From the NCBI GenBank assembly GCA_964394665.1, contig CAYMYN010000001.1:313971-377970 (forward strand): 64,000 nt of DNA. Direction: 5' to 3'. The stretch's first letter is position 1; each line of letters starts with the position of its first letter. The notes below the pieces were generated by a model that searched no databases, was not told where the DNA came from, and worked only from the letters and a program-made list of their open reading frames with translations. Both the position numbers and the translations under genes were made by a program. Origin of the DNA: CAYMYN01 sp964394665. Its GTDB lineage: Bacteria; Planctomycetota; UBA1135; GCA-002686595. Of the stretch, positions 7,504 through 16,694 are shown piece after piece.

Positions 7504-10500
7504 ATGGCCCTCCCCCGCGCCCTGCTCCCGCCCGCCCTCTTCGCGCTCGCTCCGTTCCTCGTCGCCCTCGCGCCCCACGCGCCGGCACAGGGAATCACGC
7601 CCGGACCCCTCGCGCCGGCCTTTCCAGCGGAACGGGTCGGCGCGCCCGTGCCGGGGGGGCGCTTCGTCAACTTCGAGACGCCCCAGGTCCATCCGATCGA
7701 GGTGGCGAGCGTCGCGGGGCGCGACTACGTGCTCGTCTGCAACACGCCCGACAACTCGGTCGAGATCCACCAGGCCGCGCCACCGCACGCATTCGTGCAA
7801 CGCGTGCCCGTGGGACTGGGTCCGGTGAGCGTGCGCTGGAGCGCGGCCCTGCAGCGCTTCTACGTCTGCAACTTCGACGGCGACTCGATCTCGGTCGTTC
7901 GCCTGCAGCCCTTCGGCAACTCGGTGCACGCCGTGCTCGAGCGCACGACGTCGGAGGGCGTCGGCGACGAACCCGCGGACATCGCCTTCGATCCGACGCA
8001 CACCGTCGCGGCGGTCACGCTGAGCAGCTCGAGCGCGCTCGTCCGGCTCGATCCGCTCACCCTCGCTCCCCTCGGCGCGCCGCAACGCCTGCAACTCGAC
8101 GGCGCGGCCCTGGGCTTCGCCCGCGACCTGGCGGTCAAGATGCCGCGCGCCCTCGCCTGGCTCCCGGACGGTCGACTCTTCGTCGCCAACCTGCGCGCCG
8201 GCTCGCCGCGTCCCGGCGGCGGAGCGCAGGTCGACCTGGGCCTCTATCGCGACGATCCCTATCGCGTGCCGGCGGGTCCGGACCCGATCGGCGGCCTGGG
8301 CTCGACCGTGCACGCCTTCGCCTTCAGCCCCGACCGCGAGCTCGTGTTCGTGGTCGGCACCCGCGCTCGCAACCACGACGCCGCGGGCGTGGCGGCCGTG
8401 AGCCAGCTTCCGACCGGCTTCGTGCAGAGTTGGCTGACCGTGATCGAGGTCACGCCGGGGGGGGACCCCACCGTGCGCCCCGAAGCCGTGGCCGGCGGCC
8501 CCACTCCCCACGCGCTGCCGAGCATCGACCTCAACCGCGACTACGCCTCGCCGGGGATCGTGCCGGTGCGCAGCGACGAGGCGCTGGCCCAGCCCACCGA
8601 CGTGCTCGTGCTGCGTGGGCCGGGTGGGAGCGTGGGTCGCATCGCCCTCACGGCGTTCCACTCCGACCGTGTGGCGCTCCTGCGGCCGGACGCCGGCCTG
8701 CCGGGGGGCTACGAGATCCGGCGCGTCGACGTCCCGCCCCTCGCGCACGGCGGCTACACGACGAGCGGCCCGCGGGGCCTCGCCTACAGCGCCCGCGAGT
8801 CGCTCCTGTTCGTGCACGGGAGGCTCGACAACTCGCTGGCCGTGATCGACGTGGCGAGCGCCACCCTGCTCGCGCGTCTGCCGCTGCGCAACGACCCCAC
8901 GCCACCCGAGATCCGCGCCGGCCGTCAGTTCCTGTACGGCGCGCGTTTCTCGATCGACGTCTCCCAGACTCCGCCCACGGGGGGCTTCGTCTCCTGTGCT
9001 TCCTGCCACATCGACGCACGCACCGACGGCCTGCCCTGGGACCTGGGCGATCTCGCTTCGAGCAACTCGTTGCCCGAGGGCTTCCACGACCCCGACCCCT
9101 TGGGATTCGTGACGGTCGTGAACGCGATGCCGTCCCAGAAGGGGCCGCTCGTCACCCAGACGCTCCAGGGGCTCTTGAACTCGCGGGTCAACGAAGACTT
9201 CGAGTTCGCCGTCACCAACGCTCCCTACCACTGGCGCGGAGACAAGGCCGACTTCACGGACTTCAACGAGGCCTTCGTGAACCTGCAGCGCATGCGGGAC
9301 ATCGGCGGCCCCGGCGATCCCAAGGGCCTCACGGACGAGGAGATGATCGCCTACCGGCGCTTCGTCAACACGATCCAGCACCCGCCGAACCCCGAGCAGC
9401 ACCTCGAGCGCATCACGCCCGGGGCCCTGGGAGCCGACCCCAACGACCCGAGCCAGGCGAGCGGCGCCAAGCTCGGGATGCAGCTCTTCCACAACGTGCA
9501 GTCCGGTGGGGCGCGCTCCTGCGTCCAGTGCCACACGTTGCCCGAGGGCAGCTCGAACACGGCCACGGACGACTTCCTCGTGCATCCGACCCTCGCCGGC
9601 GGGCCCGGAGTGCGCCATCCCTTCGAGAGCGCGGGACTACGCGGCATCGCGCAGCGCGAGATGGTGCTGCACGAGGACTTCAGCCGCGTCATCACGGCGA
9701 TCACGGCCGACAGCGGGTTGCTCCACCCTGGCGACCCGACCCTGCTCAACTCTTCCTCGATCAACAACTTCGTGACGGCCACCTTCCGGTCCTTCATGCC
9801 GGATCCGGTGGCGCCGACCCAGATCCGCGCCGTGGTCGAGTTCGTGCGCCAGCTCGACACGGGCACGGCGCCGGTCGTGGGTCGCGCCTACACCGTCGAT
9901 CCGAGCCTCGCGCCCCTCGACTCGGGCACGAACCGCGAACGCTTCGAGCTCTTCGAGGGCCAGGTGGCCGAAGCCAACTGCGGGCTCGCGGTCCACGCGC
10001 GCAGCGGCGGGGTCGAGCGCGGATTCTGGTACGACCTGCTGGCGAATCCGCCGGCCTACCGCGAGGAGGGCACGGCGAACCTCCTCAGCCGCGCGCAGAT
10101 CCTGGCCCTGGCCTTCGGGCCGGACGCCGTGGTGATCGCCCAAGCGACGCCCCTGGGCAACGAGCGCCGCATCGCCGCCCTCTCGGGCGTCGCCACGCCC
10201 CTCACGGGCGCGGCGGCGCCGAGCGCCATCGTGCTCGAGGCGATGGCCCCGAACAGCGCCTATGTCGACGTGCCGCGGTTCACGGGGAACCTGCTCCCCA
10301 ACGCGTTGCCCTACTCCAGCGTGTGGTCCCTACGCCGACTGCAGGACTCGGTCATCGGCCAGTTCGGCGTGCCCGGTCCGCGCCACGAGCCGCCGCGCCG
10401 TTTCCGCATCAGCGGCGAGCACCTGCGCCCCGGCGCGCGCCTGGCCCTGGGTATCGCCGCGGGCAACGCGCCCACCCAGGGGCCGCTCGAGATCCTCGTG

Positions 10501-10764
10501 GCCGAGCTCTACCCCACCGAACGCTTCGTCGAGGGCCGCCGCATCTGGGAGACCGAGGTCGAGCTCGACGCAGCCCAGACCTACGCCCTGCTCAATGGCG
10601 GCCATTGGGCGCCGAGCGTGACCGACGTCCTGCTGCGCCGCACGACATCTCCCACGCTCCAACCCCTGGCCTGGAACCACTACTGGGTGGCCGTCAGCAA
10701 CGAGGACGGCACCTTCGGCGCCGCCCCGAGCTGGCAACCCCTCACGATCCGCGACTCGCGCTGA
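7504..10764 (+). CDS. Secreted beta-propeller protein with two c-type heme motifs
   Basis: The protein has 1086 residues and a Sec signal (MALPRALLPPALFALAPF...APAQG). The first half resembles a YVTN/YNCE-type beta-propeller, with repeats such as DYVLVCNTPDNSVEI, RFYVCNFDGDSISVV and LLFVHGRLDNSLAVID. The second half has two heme c attachment sites, CASCH (498-502) and CVQCH (673-677), in an arrangement like MauG or di-heme peroxidase-type cytochromes. The last 250 residues have no recognised domain. The protein probably acts in the periplasm in electron transfer or oxidation of an exported substrate. A TAGGAT hexamer at 7457-7462 is a plausible -10 element. It follows the TIM-barrel gene by 124 bases and may share its regulation. 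Confidence 0.75.
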   Translation: MALPRALLPPALFALAPFLVALAPHAPAQGITPGPLAPAFPAERVGAPVPGGRFVNFETPQVHPIEVASVAGRDYVLVCNTPDNSVEIHQAAPPHAFVQRVPVGLGPVSVRWSAALQRFYVCNFDGDSISVVRLQPFGNSVHAVLERTTSEGVGDEPADIAFDPTHTVAAVTLSSSSALVRLDPLTLAPLGAPQRLQLDGAALGFARDLAVKMPRALAWLPDGRLFVANLRAGSPRPGGGAQVDLGLYRDDPYRVPAGPDPIGGLGSTVHAFAFSPDRELVFVVGTRARNHDAAGVAAVSQLPTGFVQSWLTVIEVTPGGDPTVRPEAVAGGPTPHALPSIDLNRDYASPGIVPVRSDEALAQPTDVLVLRGPGGSVGRIALTAFHSDRVALLRPDAGLPGGYEIRRVDVPPLAHGGYTTSGPRGLAYSARESLLFVHGRLDNSLAVIDVASATLLARLPLRNDPTPPEIRAGRQFLYGARFSIDVSQTPPTGGFVSCASCHIDARTDGLPWDLGDLASSNSLPEGFHDPDPLGFVTVVNAMPSQKGPLVTQTLQGLLNSRVNEDFEFAVTNAPYHWRGDKADFTDFNEAFVNLQRMRDIGGPGDPKGLTDEEMIAYRRFVNTIQHPPNPEQHLERITPGALGADPNDPSQASGAKLGMQLFHNVQSGGARSCVQCHTLPEGSSNTATDDFLVHPTLAGGPGVRHPFESAGLRGIAQREMVLHEDFSRVITAITADSGLLHPGDPTLLNSSSINNFVTATFRSFMPDPVAPTQIRAVVEFVRQLDTGTAPVVGRAYTVDPSLAPLDSGTNRERFELFEGQVAEANCGLAVHARSGGVERGFWYDLLANPPAYREEGTANLLSRAQILALAFGPDAVVIAQATPLGNERRIAALSGVATPLTGAAAPSAIVLEAMAPNSAYVDVPRFTGNLLPNALPYSSVWSLRRLQDSVIGQFGVPGPRHEPPRRFRISGEHLRPGARLALGIAAGNAPTQGPLEILVAELYPTERFVEGRRIWETEVELDAAQTYALLNGGHWAPSVTDVLLRRTTSPTLQPLAWNHYWVAVSNEDGTFGAAPSWQPLTIRDSR

Positions 10765-10794
10765 CGTGCGGCCAGCCGCCGGGCTCCAACCGGG

Positions 10795-11439
10795 TCATCC
10801 ACGGCTCGCGCCGGGCGAGCCCAGCTCGCTGTCGGCGGTCGTCAGGAGGTAGAGCCGGACGACCTCGACCACGTTGTCGACATCGAACTTGCGCAGGATC
10901 GCCGAGCGGTGCACGTCCACGGTCTTCTTGCTGCAACCCAGGCGCGCGGCGATCACCTTGCTCGCCGCCCCCTGGACGAGGAGGTCCAGCACCTCGCGCT
11001 CGCGGGGAGTCAGCCGCTCGAGCCGGCGGCGCGCCTCGCGCACCTGAGTCTCGGCGCCCATGCGGGCCTCGCTGAGCGCCAGGGCGCCGCCCACGACATC
11101 CCTCAGGCGCTCCGGCTCGATGGGTTTCACCAGATAGTCGTGAACGCCCACCTTGAGCGCCGAGACCGCGCTCTCGATCTCGGGCGCACCCGTGATCAGG
11201 ACCACCGGAGTGTGCGGGTCCTTCGCCCGAATGCCGCGCAGCAGCTCGTCCCAGGTGACGTCCGGCAAGCGCACGTCGAGCAGCAGGCACTCGGGCGGGG
11301 AAGGGGAGTAGGCGTCGAGCAGTTCCCGTCCCGCTCCGAAAGGCAGGACCTCCCATCCGAAGCCCTCGAGGACGCTGGTGGTCAGTTTCAAGAAGGCGGG
11401 GTAGTCGTCCACTAGCCAGATTCGCTTGTTCATCGGCAT
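10795..11439 (-). CDS. LuxR/FixJ-type response regulator
   Basis: This is a 214-residue two-domain regulator. The receiver spans residues 1-125 (acidic pair DD at 11-12, phosphoacceptor D55 in LLLDVRLPD, LITGAPE, and K in YLVKPI). A LuxR-type helix-turn-helix follows (LTPREREVLDLLVQG, SKVIAARLGCSKKTVDVH), as in FixJ and NarL. It should bind DNA when phosphorylated. The ATG at 11439 is preferred because AAGGAG lies 9 bases upstream; a second ATG at 11433 would leave too long a spacing. It is divergent from the membrane histidine kinase operon starting at 11729, whose kinase is the likely partner by position. Confidence 0.88.
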   Translation of the reverse strand: MPMNKRIWLVDDYPAFLKLTTSVLEGFGWEVLPFGAGRELLDAYSPSPPECLLLDVRLPDVTWDELLRGIRAKDPHTPVVLITGAPEIESAVSALKVGVHDYLVKPIEPERLRDVVGGALALSEARMGAETQVREARRRLERLTPREREVLDLLVQGAASKVIAARLGCSKKTVDVHRSAILRKFDVDNVVEVVRLYLLTTADSELGSPGASRG

Positions 11440-11728
11440 CTCGCGCTTCTCCTTCCCCCACCCCATCCCACGGTCTGTCCGGGCGGAGCGCAAGCCTGGA
11501 TCACGGAACTGGGGACCCGTGGCGGATCCGCGTCCCCGACCGCACGCCTGAGCGCGTGCTCCGCGACGTGGATGTCCCTTGCTTCGAACTCCCATTGCCG
11601 GCCCAATCCTCGAGCCGGTTCTCGCGGGTCCCGGCGACATCACCCTTCCCCGGACCATCCGAACTCCACAGGATGGAGCCTCTCCCTGGGTCAGCCCTCA
11701 TTTGGACGAGCCACTCCGCGCCAACCGC

Positions 11729-13711
11729 ATGAAACATCGCGTATCCATCGCTCAGTCCCTGCGGGTCGCCGGCGTGAGCGCGGCCGTGCTCGTGGGGGTC
11801 GCCGTGCTGGTCCTCGTCGGCTGGATCACTGGGAACAGGCGACTGGTCCAGGTGAGTCCCGACTGGACGCCGATCGTCCCCATGACTGCGGTGACGTTCC
11901 TCATCTCGGGAGCCTCGCTGCTCTCGATCACGCGCGCCATGCGCCTCGATTCCGGCCCGCTCGCGGATCGCTGGCGCCGCCTGGGTCGCGGCCTGGCGCT
12001 GCTGGTCGCGCTGATCGGCGGGCGCAGACTCCTGTACTACGCCTTCGATCTGGAGACGTCGCTGGACATGCTGGGCTTCACGCCGTTCGTCGGCCCGGGC
12101 CAGATGGCGTTGTTGACGTCCCTCGCCTTCCTGCTCGCAGGCAGCGCCCTGTTGCTGTCGGCGAGCCCGCGCTTCCGGCCGTCCTCCCAGTGGTTGGCGG
12201 CCATCGTGACCATCCTGGGCCTCCTGAGCACCACCCGCTACCTGTACGGCGGCGACCTCACCAGCTCGTTCTACTTGGTCGCCGTGCACACCGCCGTACT
12301 CTTGGGAGTGCTTGGACTGGGCATCTTCTTCGTGCGGCCCGACGCCGGATTCATGCGCCTGTGGAACGGCGACTCGACCGGGAGCGTCCTGGTGCGTCGG
12401 CTCTTCCCGACCGCCCTCGTGATGCCTGTGTTGGTCGGCTACCTGCGCCTCCTGGGCCAGCGCTCGGAGCTCTACGGCCTGGAGACCGGGCTGGCGCTCT
12501 TCGCCATCGCGAACGTGGGGATCTTCGCCGCCTTGACCTGGCACACGGCGGGCATGCTCGACGGGGAGGACTCGGCGCGCCGCGAGGCCGAGCGCACCCT
12601 CCGGGCCGAGAAGCGCTTCTCCGACGCCCTCGTGGACAGCCTGCCCGGCGTCTTCTACCTGTATGATCGCGACTTGAACTTCCTGCGCTGGAACAGGAAC
12701 TTCGAAACCGTCAGCGGCTATGGGAGCACGGAGATCGCACGCATGCGACCGGCGGACTTCATCTCGCCCACCGACCACGCTCGCCTCGAGGAGCGCGTGA
12801 CCGAGGTGTTCGAGAGGGAGCACTCCGACCTGGAGGCGAACTTCCGCTCCAAGGATGGCCGGTTGACGCCCTACTACTTCACGGGCCTGCGGGTCTCCCT
12901 GGGCGATCGGCCTTGCCTGGCCGGGGTCGGCATCGACATCACGGTCCGCCGTCGGGCGGAGGACCAGGTGCGCGAGCTCAATGCCGAGCTCGAGGAGCGC
13001 GTCGCGCAGCGCACGCGCGAGCTCGAAGCCAAGAACCGGGAGCTCGAAACCTTCACGTACTCGGTCTCCCACGACCTCAAGGCGCCTCTGCGGGGCATCG
13101 ACGGTTACAGCCGACTCTTGCTCGAGGATCACTCCGAGCGCCTCGACGAGGAGGGACGGCACTTCCTCACCTGCGTGCGCCAGGCGAGCGTGCACATGGG
13201 GCAACTCATCGACGACCTGCTGGCCTACTCGCAGCTCGAACGATGGGGGCTGCAACTCAGCCACACTCCCCTGGAGCCCCTGGTCCAGGGCCTAGTGGCC
13301 CCCTATGCCGGAGAGCTGGCCGCGCGCAACATCTCGCTCCGCGCCGAGATCCCGGACGTCGAAGTCTGGACCGACCCCGCGGGCTTGCAGCAGGCCATCC
13401 GCAACCTCCTGGACAACGCCATCAAGTTCACGGCGCAGAGAGAGCGCCCGACGATCGAGATCGGAGCACGCCTGGACGGAACGCGCTGCCTGCTGTGGGT
13501 GCAGGACGACGGCGTCGGCTTCGACATGAAGTTCGCCAACCGCATCTTCGACATCTTCCAGCGCCTGCATCGAGCCGAGGAGTACCCCGGCACCGGTGTC
13601 GGCCTGGCCATCGTCCGCAAGGCGATGGAGCGTTTGGGTGGGCGCGCATGGGCCGAGAGCAGCCCGGGAGAGGGCGCCCGTTTCTGGCTGGAGATCCCGA
13701 CCACATCATGA
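11729..13711 (+). CDS. Eight-TM sensor histidine kinase with PAS domain
   Basis: The 660-residue protein opens with about eight hydrophobic segments over residues 10-290, a MASE-like membrane sensor with no recognised ligand. A PAS domain follows (roughly 305-420) with the C-terminal motif typical of PAS/PAC, and then a coiled coil (ELNAELEERVAQRTRELEAK). The HisKA domain reads VSHDLKAPLRGIDGY (His448) and the HATPase NLLDNAIKF, DDGVGFD, GTGVGLAIV. The DLKAPLRGIDGY H-box is characteristic of kinases that pair with small Rcp1-like receivers, and exactly such a gene follows with an ATGA overlap. The ATG at 11729 is chosen as the first start before TM1; the Shine-Dalgarno match is poor. Confidence 0.82.
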   Translation: MKHRVSIAQSLRVAGVSAAVLVGVAVLVLVGWITGNRRLVQVSPDWTPIVPMTAVTFLISGASLLSITRAMRLDSGPLADRWRRLGRGLALLVALIGGRRLLYYAFDLETSLDMLGFTPFVGPGQMALLTSLAFLLAGSALLLSASPRFRPSSQWLAAIVTILGLLSTTRYLYGGDLTSSFYLVAVHTAVLLGVLGLGIFFVRPDAGFMRLWNGDSTGSVLVRRLFPTALVMPVLVGYLRLLGQRSELYGLETGLALFAIANVGIFAALTWHTAGMLDGEDSARREAERTLRAEKRFSDALVDSLPGVFYLYDRDLNFLRWNRNFETVSGYGSTEIARMRPADFISPTDHARLEERVTEVFEREHSDLEANFRSKDGRLTPYYFTGLRVSLGDRPCLAGVGIDITVRRRAEDQVRELNAELEERVAQRTRELEAKNRELETFTYSVSHDLKAPLRGIDGYSRLLLEDHSERLDEEGRHFLTCVRQASVHMGQLIDDLLAYSQLERWGLQLSHTPLEPLVQGLVAPYAGELAARNISLRAEIPDVEVWTDPAGLQQAIRNLLDNAIKFTAQRERPTIEIGARLDGTRCLLWVQDDGVGFDMKFANRIFDIFQRLHRAEEYPGTGVGLAIVRKAMERLGGRAWAESSPGEGARFWLEIPTTS

Positions 13712-14130
13712 AGACGGCTCAACACATCCTGCTCGTCGAGGACAACCCCATGGACGTCGACCTGGCCCTGCGCGCCTTCCAGCGCCGGAAACTGGCCAAC
13801 GTCGTCGACGTCGCCCGGGACGGCGAGGAAGCCCTGGACTGGATCAGGCGCATCGAGTCCGGCGAACCCGAACCCGCCGTGATCCTGCTGGACCTCAAGC
13901 TGCCGCGCGTGGACGGGCACGAAGTGCTCCGTGCCTTCAAGGCACACCCACGGCTCAGGCGCATTCCCATCGTCGTGCTGACCACGTCCGCGTCCGGCGA
14001 CGACGTGCGTCGCGCCTACGAGCTCGGCGCCAACTCCTACATCGTCAAGCCGGTCGACTTCGACAAGTTCGTCGAGATGGCCGGGCAGATCGACCTCTAC
14101 TGGACGGTTCTCAACCAGACTCCCGCCTGA
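13708..14130 (+). CDS. Stand-alone Rcp1-like receiver
   Basis: The product is a single receiver domain of 140 residues with no output region. It has the acidic pair ED at 11-12, phosphoacceptor D62 in LLDLKLPRVDGHE, VLTTSAS, and K in YIVKPVDFDKF. The insert after strand beta2 (DWIRRIESGEPEP) and the C-terminal extension match the Rcp1 group of phytochrome-type partners. The start overlaps the stop of the membrane histidine kinase (ATGA), so it is probably the first acceptor of that kinase. A triple-receiver hybrid kinase follows 5 bases after the stop, giving a likely relay of kinase, free receiver and hybrid. Confidence 0.88.
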   Translation: MKTAQHILLVEDNPMDVDLALRAFQRRKLANVVDVARDGEEALDWIRRIESGEPEPAVILLDLKLPRVDGHEVLRAFKAHPRLRRIPIVVLTTSASGDDVRRAYELGANSYIVKPVDFDKFVEMAGQIDLYWTVLNQTPA

Positions 14131-14135
14131 TCGCC

Positions 14136-16505
14136 ATGCGCATACTGCACGTGGAGGACAACCCGCAGGACGCCGAGCTCACGCGGATCGCCATCTCGCG
14201 CGCCCTGCCCGACTCGGAGTTGGTGACGGCGACCACGCTGTCCGCCGCCTGGGACGCACTCCGCGGTGGTGCGCGGTTCGACGTGCTGCTCGCGGATCTC
14301 CATCTCTCCGACGGCTCGGGGATCGAGCTCGTGGTGGACGTTCGGACACGGGACATCCCGCTGGCCGTGGTGATCCTGACCGGGTCCGGCGATGAGCGCA
14401 CGGCCGTCGCCGCGCTCAAGGCCGGGGCCGACGACTACCTCATCAAGCAGGGGGACTACCTCGCCCAGCTCCCCGAGGTGCTGCGCTCGGCGGCCGCCTA
14501 CGTGGCCGAGCGTGCGACCCGCAATCGACCCATCCGCGTCCTGTACGTCGAGCACAACCCGATCGACGTCGACCTGACCCTACGCCACCTTCAACGCCAC
14601 GCTGCCCACATCCAGATCAGCGTGGCCCGGGACCGCCCCCAGGCACTGCAACGCCTTCGAAAGGGGGAGCAGTTCGACGTCCTGTTGCTCGATTATCGTT
14701 TGACCGGGCTGGATGCGATCGAGCTCCTCGAGGAGCTGAAGCAGGAGCCCGGGCGCGAAGCCCTGCCCATCGTGCTCGTGACCGGGCACGGAGACGAGTC
14801 GATCGCGGTCCAGGCACTTCGCTCCGGAGCATCCGACTACCTGGTCAAGCGGACGGGATACCTGTACGAGCTCCCCTCCGTGCTCGAGAGCGCCCACCAC
14901 CGCGCCCAGCTCGCGCGGCAGGTCGAAGCGCTGGAGCAGGCCGTCAGTGCCCGCGAGCTCGGTCAGCAGGCCCTGGCCTCCATCTCGCAGGGCGTGTTGC
15001 TCACCGATGCGGAGCGCAGGGTGGTCTACGTCAACCCGGCGCTCTTGGCGCTCACCGGACGCTCCGAGGCCGAGTTGCTCGGTCGCCCGTGCACCTTCCT
15101 GATGGAGTCGCACGAGGACCCGGAAGCACCCCGCAGGTTGCTCGCCGCGCTCACGGACGCGAAGCCGTTCACCGAGCTGGTCCAGGGCAAACGGGCCGAC
15201 GGACGAGCCTCGTGGAGCCAGATCTCGCTCACGCCCGTACTGGATCCGACCGGCAAGCCCAGGCACTTCGTCGGCGTCGTCGAGGACGTCACCGGGCAAC
15301 GCCAGCTCGAGGACCAGTTCCGTCAGGCCCAGAAGTTGGAGGCCATCGGGCAATTGTCTGGCGGCATCGCCCACGACTTCAACAACCTCTTGACCGTCAT
15401 CACCGGTCACGTCGGACTGCTGCGGTCCCGCAAGCTCGTCACTCCGGACATCGACGACTCCCTGCAGGAGATCGCGGAGGCCGCCGATCGCGCCGTCCAA
15501 CTCACGCGGCAGCTCCTGACCTTCAGCCGCAAGCAGTTCATGCACAGGAAGGCCTTGGAGCTGCGCGCCGCCGTGGACCGGCTCGTGCGCATGCTCTCGC
15601 GCCTCGTGGGAGAACACATCCAAGTGAACGTCCAGCATGGCGCACAGCCGGCCTGGGTGCGCGCGGACGAAGGCATGATCGACCAGGTCCTCGTGAATCT
15701 GTGCGTCAATGCGCGCGACGCGATGCCGGGTGGTGGTCGGATCGACCTGGGCGTCCACGTGCTCGACGCCAAGGACCTGATCGACGCCGAGGCGCGGATC
15801 CCCGAACTTCCCGACGGCCCCATCCCTAGCTCCTTCGTCCGACTGCGGGTCGCCGACACCGGCTGTGGCATTCCCCCGGAGATCCTGGGCCGGATCTTCG
15901 AGCCGTTCTTCACGACCAAGGGGGTCGGCCTCGGCACGGGCCTGGGGCTGCCGACCGTCTACGGGATCACCCGCCAACACGGGGGGTTCTGCCGGGTGGA
16001 GAGCGTGGTCGAGCAGGGCACGCAGTTCGACGTCTACTTGCCCAGCATCGAGGATCCGACCTCGGACCACACGGACGACTCGCCACCGGAGAGCGCGACC
16101 CACGGCGGGCACGAGACCGTGCTCGTCGTGGAGGACGATCCGAGCGTCTCGGCTCTCATCCGCCTGACCCTGCAAGCCGCCGGGTATCGCGTCCTGGAGG
16201 CGGACACGGGACATCGGGCGCTCGAAGTGTGGAACGAGCACGGCGCGGAGATCGACCTCGTGCTGACCGACCTCGTCATGCCGGACGGCATGTCGGGCAG
16301 CGAACTCGCCGAACGCCTCCTGGCTAGACGCTCGGACCTCCCGGTCGTCTTCACGAGCGGGTACAGCCGTGAAGTCGCCGGACGCGACCTGGGAGCGCCC
16401 GGGACGCGCGACTGGAACTTCCTTGCGAAGCCGTTCACCGGACCCGGGCTGCTGGTGACCGTGCGTCGCGCCTTGGATTCACCCAAGAGCGTGCCGGAGC
16501 CCTGA
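14136..16505 (+). CDS. REC-REC-PAS-histidine kinase-REC hybrid
   Basis: The 789-residue protein has five parts. REC1 (1-125) carries D54 in LLADLHLSDG. REC2 (132-255) carries D186 in LLLDYRLTG. A PAS domain spans about 285-395. A NtrB-like HisKA/HATPase has GGIAHDFNN (His413), DTGCGIP and FEPFFTTK. REC3 (about 660-785) carries D712 in LTDLVMPDG. REC1 and REC2 are closely similar and look like a duplication, but REC2 has Glu139-His140 where the metal-binding acidic pair should be, so its Mg binding may be weakened. There is no membrane segment. It sits 5 bases after the Rcp1-like receiver and is probably cotranscribed. The unusual receiver count suggests integration of several inputs. Confidence 0.84.
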   Translation: MRILHVEDNPQDAELTRIAISRALPDSELVTATTLSAAWDALRGGARFDVLLADLHLSDGSGIELVVDVRTRDIPLAVVILTGSGDERTAVAALKAGADDYLIKQGDYLAQLPEVLRSAAAYVAERATRNRPIRVLYVEHNPIDVDLTLRHLQRHAAHIQISVARDRPQALQRLRKGEQFDVLLLDYRLTGLDAIELLEELKQEPGREALPIVLVTGHGDESIAVQALRSGASDYLVKRTGYLYELPSVLESAHHRAQLARQVEALEQAVSARELGQQALASISQGVLLTDAERRVVYVNPALLALTGRSEAELLGRPCTFLMESHEDPEAPRRLLAALTDAKPFTELVQGKRADGRASWSQISLTPVLDPTGKPRHFVGVVEDVTGQRQLEDQFRQAQKLEAIGQLSGGIAHDFNNLLTVITGHVGLLRSRKLVTPDIDDSLQEIAEAADRAVQLTRQLLTFSRKQFMHRKALELRAAVDRLVRMLSRLVGEHIQVNVQHGAQPAWVRADEGMIDQVLVNLCVNARDAMPGGGRIDLGVHVLDAKDLIDAEARIPELPDGPIPSSFVRLRVADTGCGIPPEILGRIFEPFFTTKGVGLGTGLGLPTVYGITRQHGGFCRVESVVEQGTQFDVYLPSIEDPTSDHTDDSPPESATHGGHETVLVVEDDPSVSALIRLTLQAAGYRVLEADTGHRALEVWNEHGAEIDLVLTDLVMPDGMSGSELAERLLARRSDLPVVFTSGYSREVAGRDLGAPGTRDWNFLAKPFTGPGLLVTVRRALDSPKSVPEP

Positions 16506-16532
16506 CCGAAGGGGCTTCCCCTGCACGGCTCT

Positions 16533-16589
16533 GGGGGCGCAGGAAAGCGCCCTCCCCGCGCACCGGCTGGGTAAGCGGGAAGCGCCGGC
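16533..16589 (+). other. Pair of intergenic stem-loops
   Basis: Two potential hairpins lie downstream of the hybrid kinase. The first has GGGCGC at 16535-16540 pairing with GCGCCC at 16547-16552 around an AGGAAA loop. The second has CCGGC at 16563-16567 pairing with GCCGG at 16584-16588. A third, stronger hairpin follows immediately. The AGGAAA loop and purine-rich internal loop would suit a structured RNA, but no known riboswitch class could be matched. Confidence 0.35.
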
Positions 16590-16590
16590 A

Positions 16591-16613
16591 GCCCTAGGGA
16601 ATCGCCCTAGGGC
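16591..16613 (+). terminator. Perfect 9-bp hairpin after the hybrid kinase operon
   Basis: GCCCTAGGG (16591-16599) and CCCTAGGGC (16605-16613) form a perfect 9-bp stem with the loop AATCG. It lies 86 bases after the hybrid kinase stop. There is no T-tract, so it could be a factor-independent terminator of the GC-rich type or part of a structured leader for the next operon. Confidence 0.45.
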
Positions 16614-16694
16614 CCAAGACTAGGGACATGCTCTATGCGATCGCGCGGGTAGGCCCGTCGATCCCGGTGGTGCCCTCGATCAGAGGAGTGCCCC

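Noticed and set aside
16506..16613. c-di-GMP (GEMM) riboswitch in front of the HDOD operon
   Set aside because: An AGGAAA loop and a GGTAAGCGGG segment recalled the GEMM class, but the conserved core pairing and sequence order could not be matched, so only undefined hairpins are reported.
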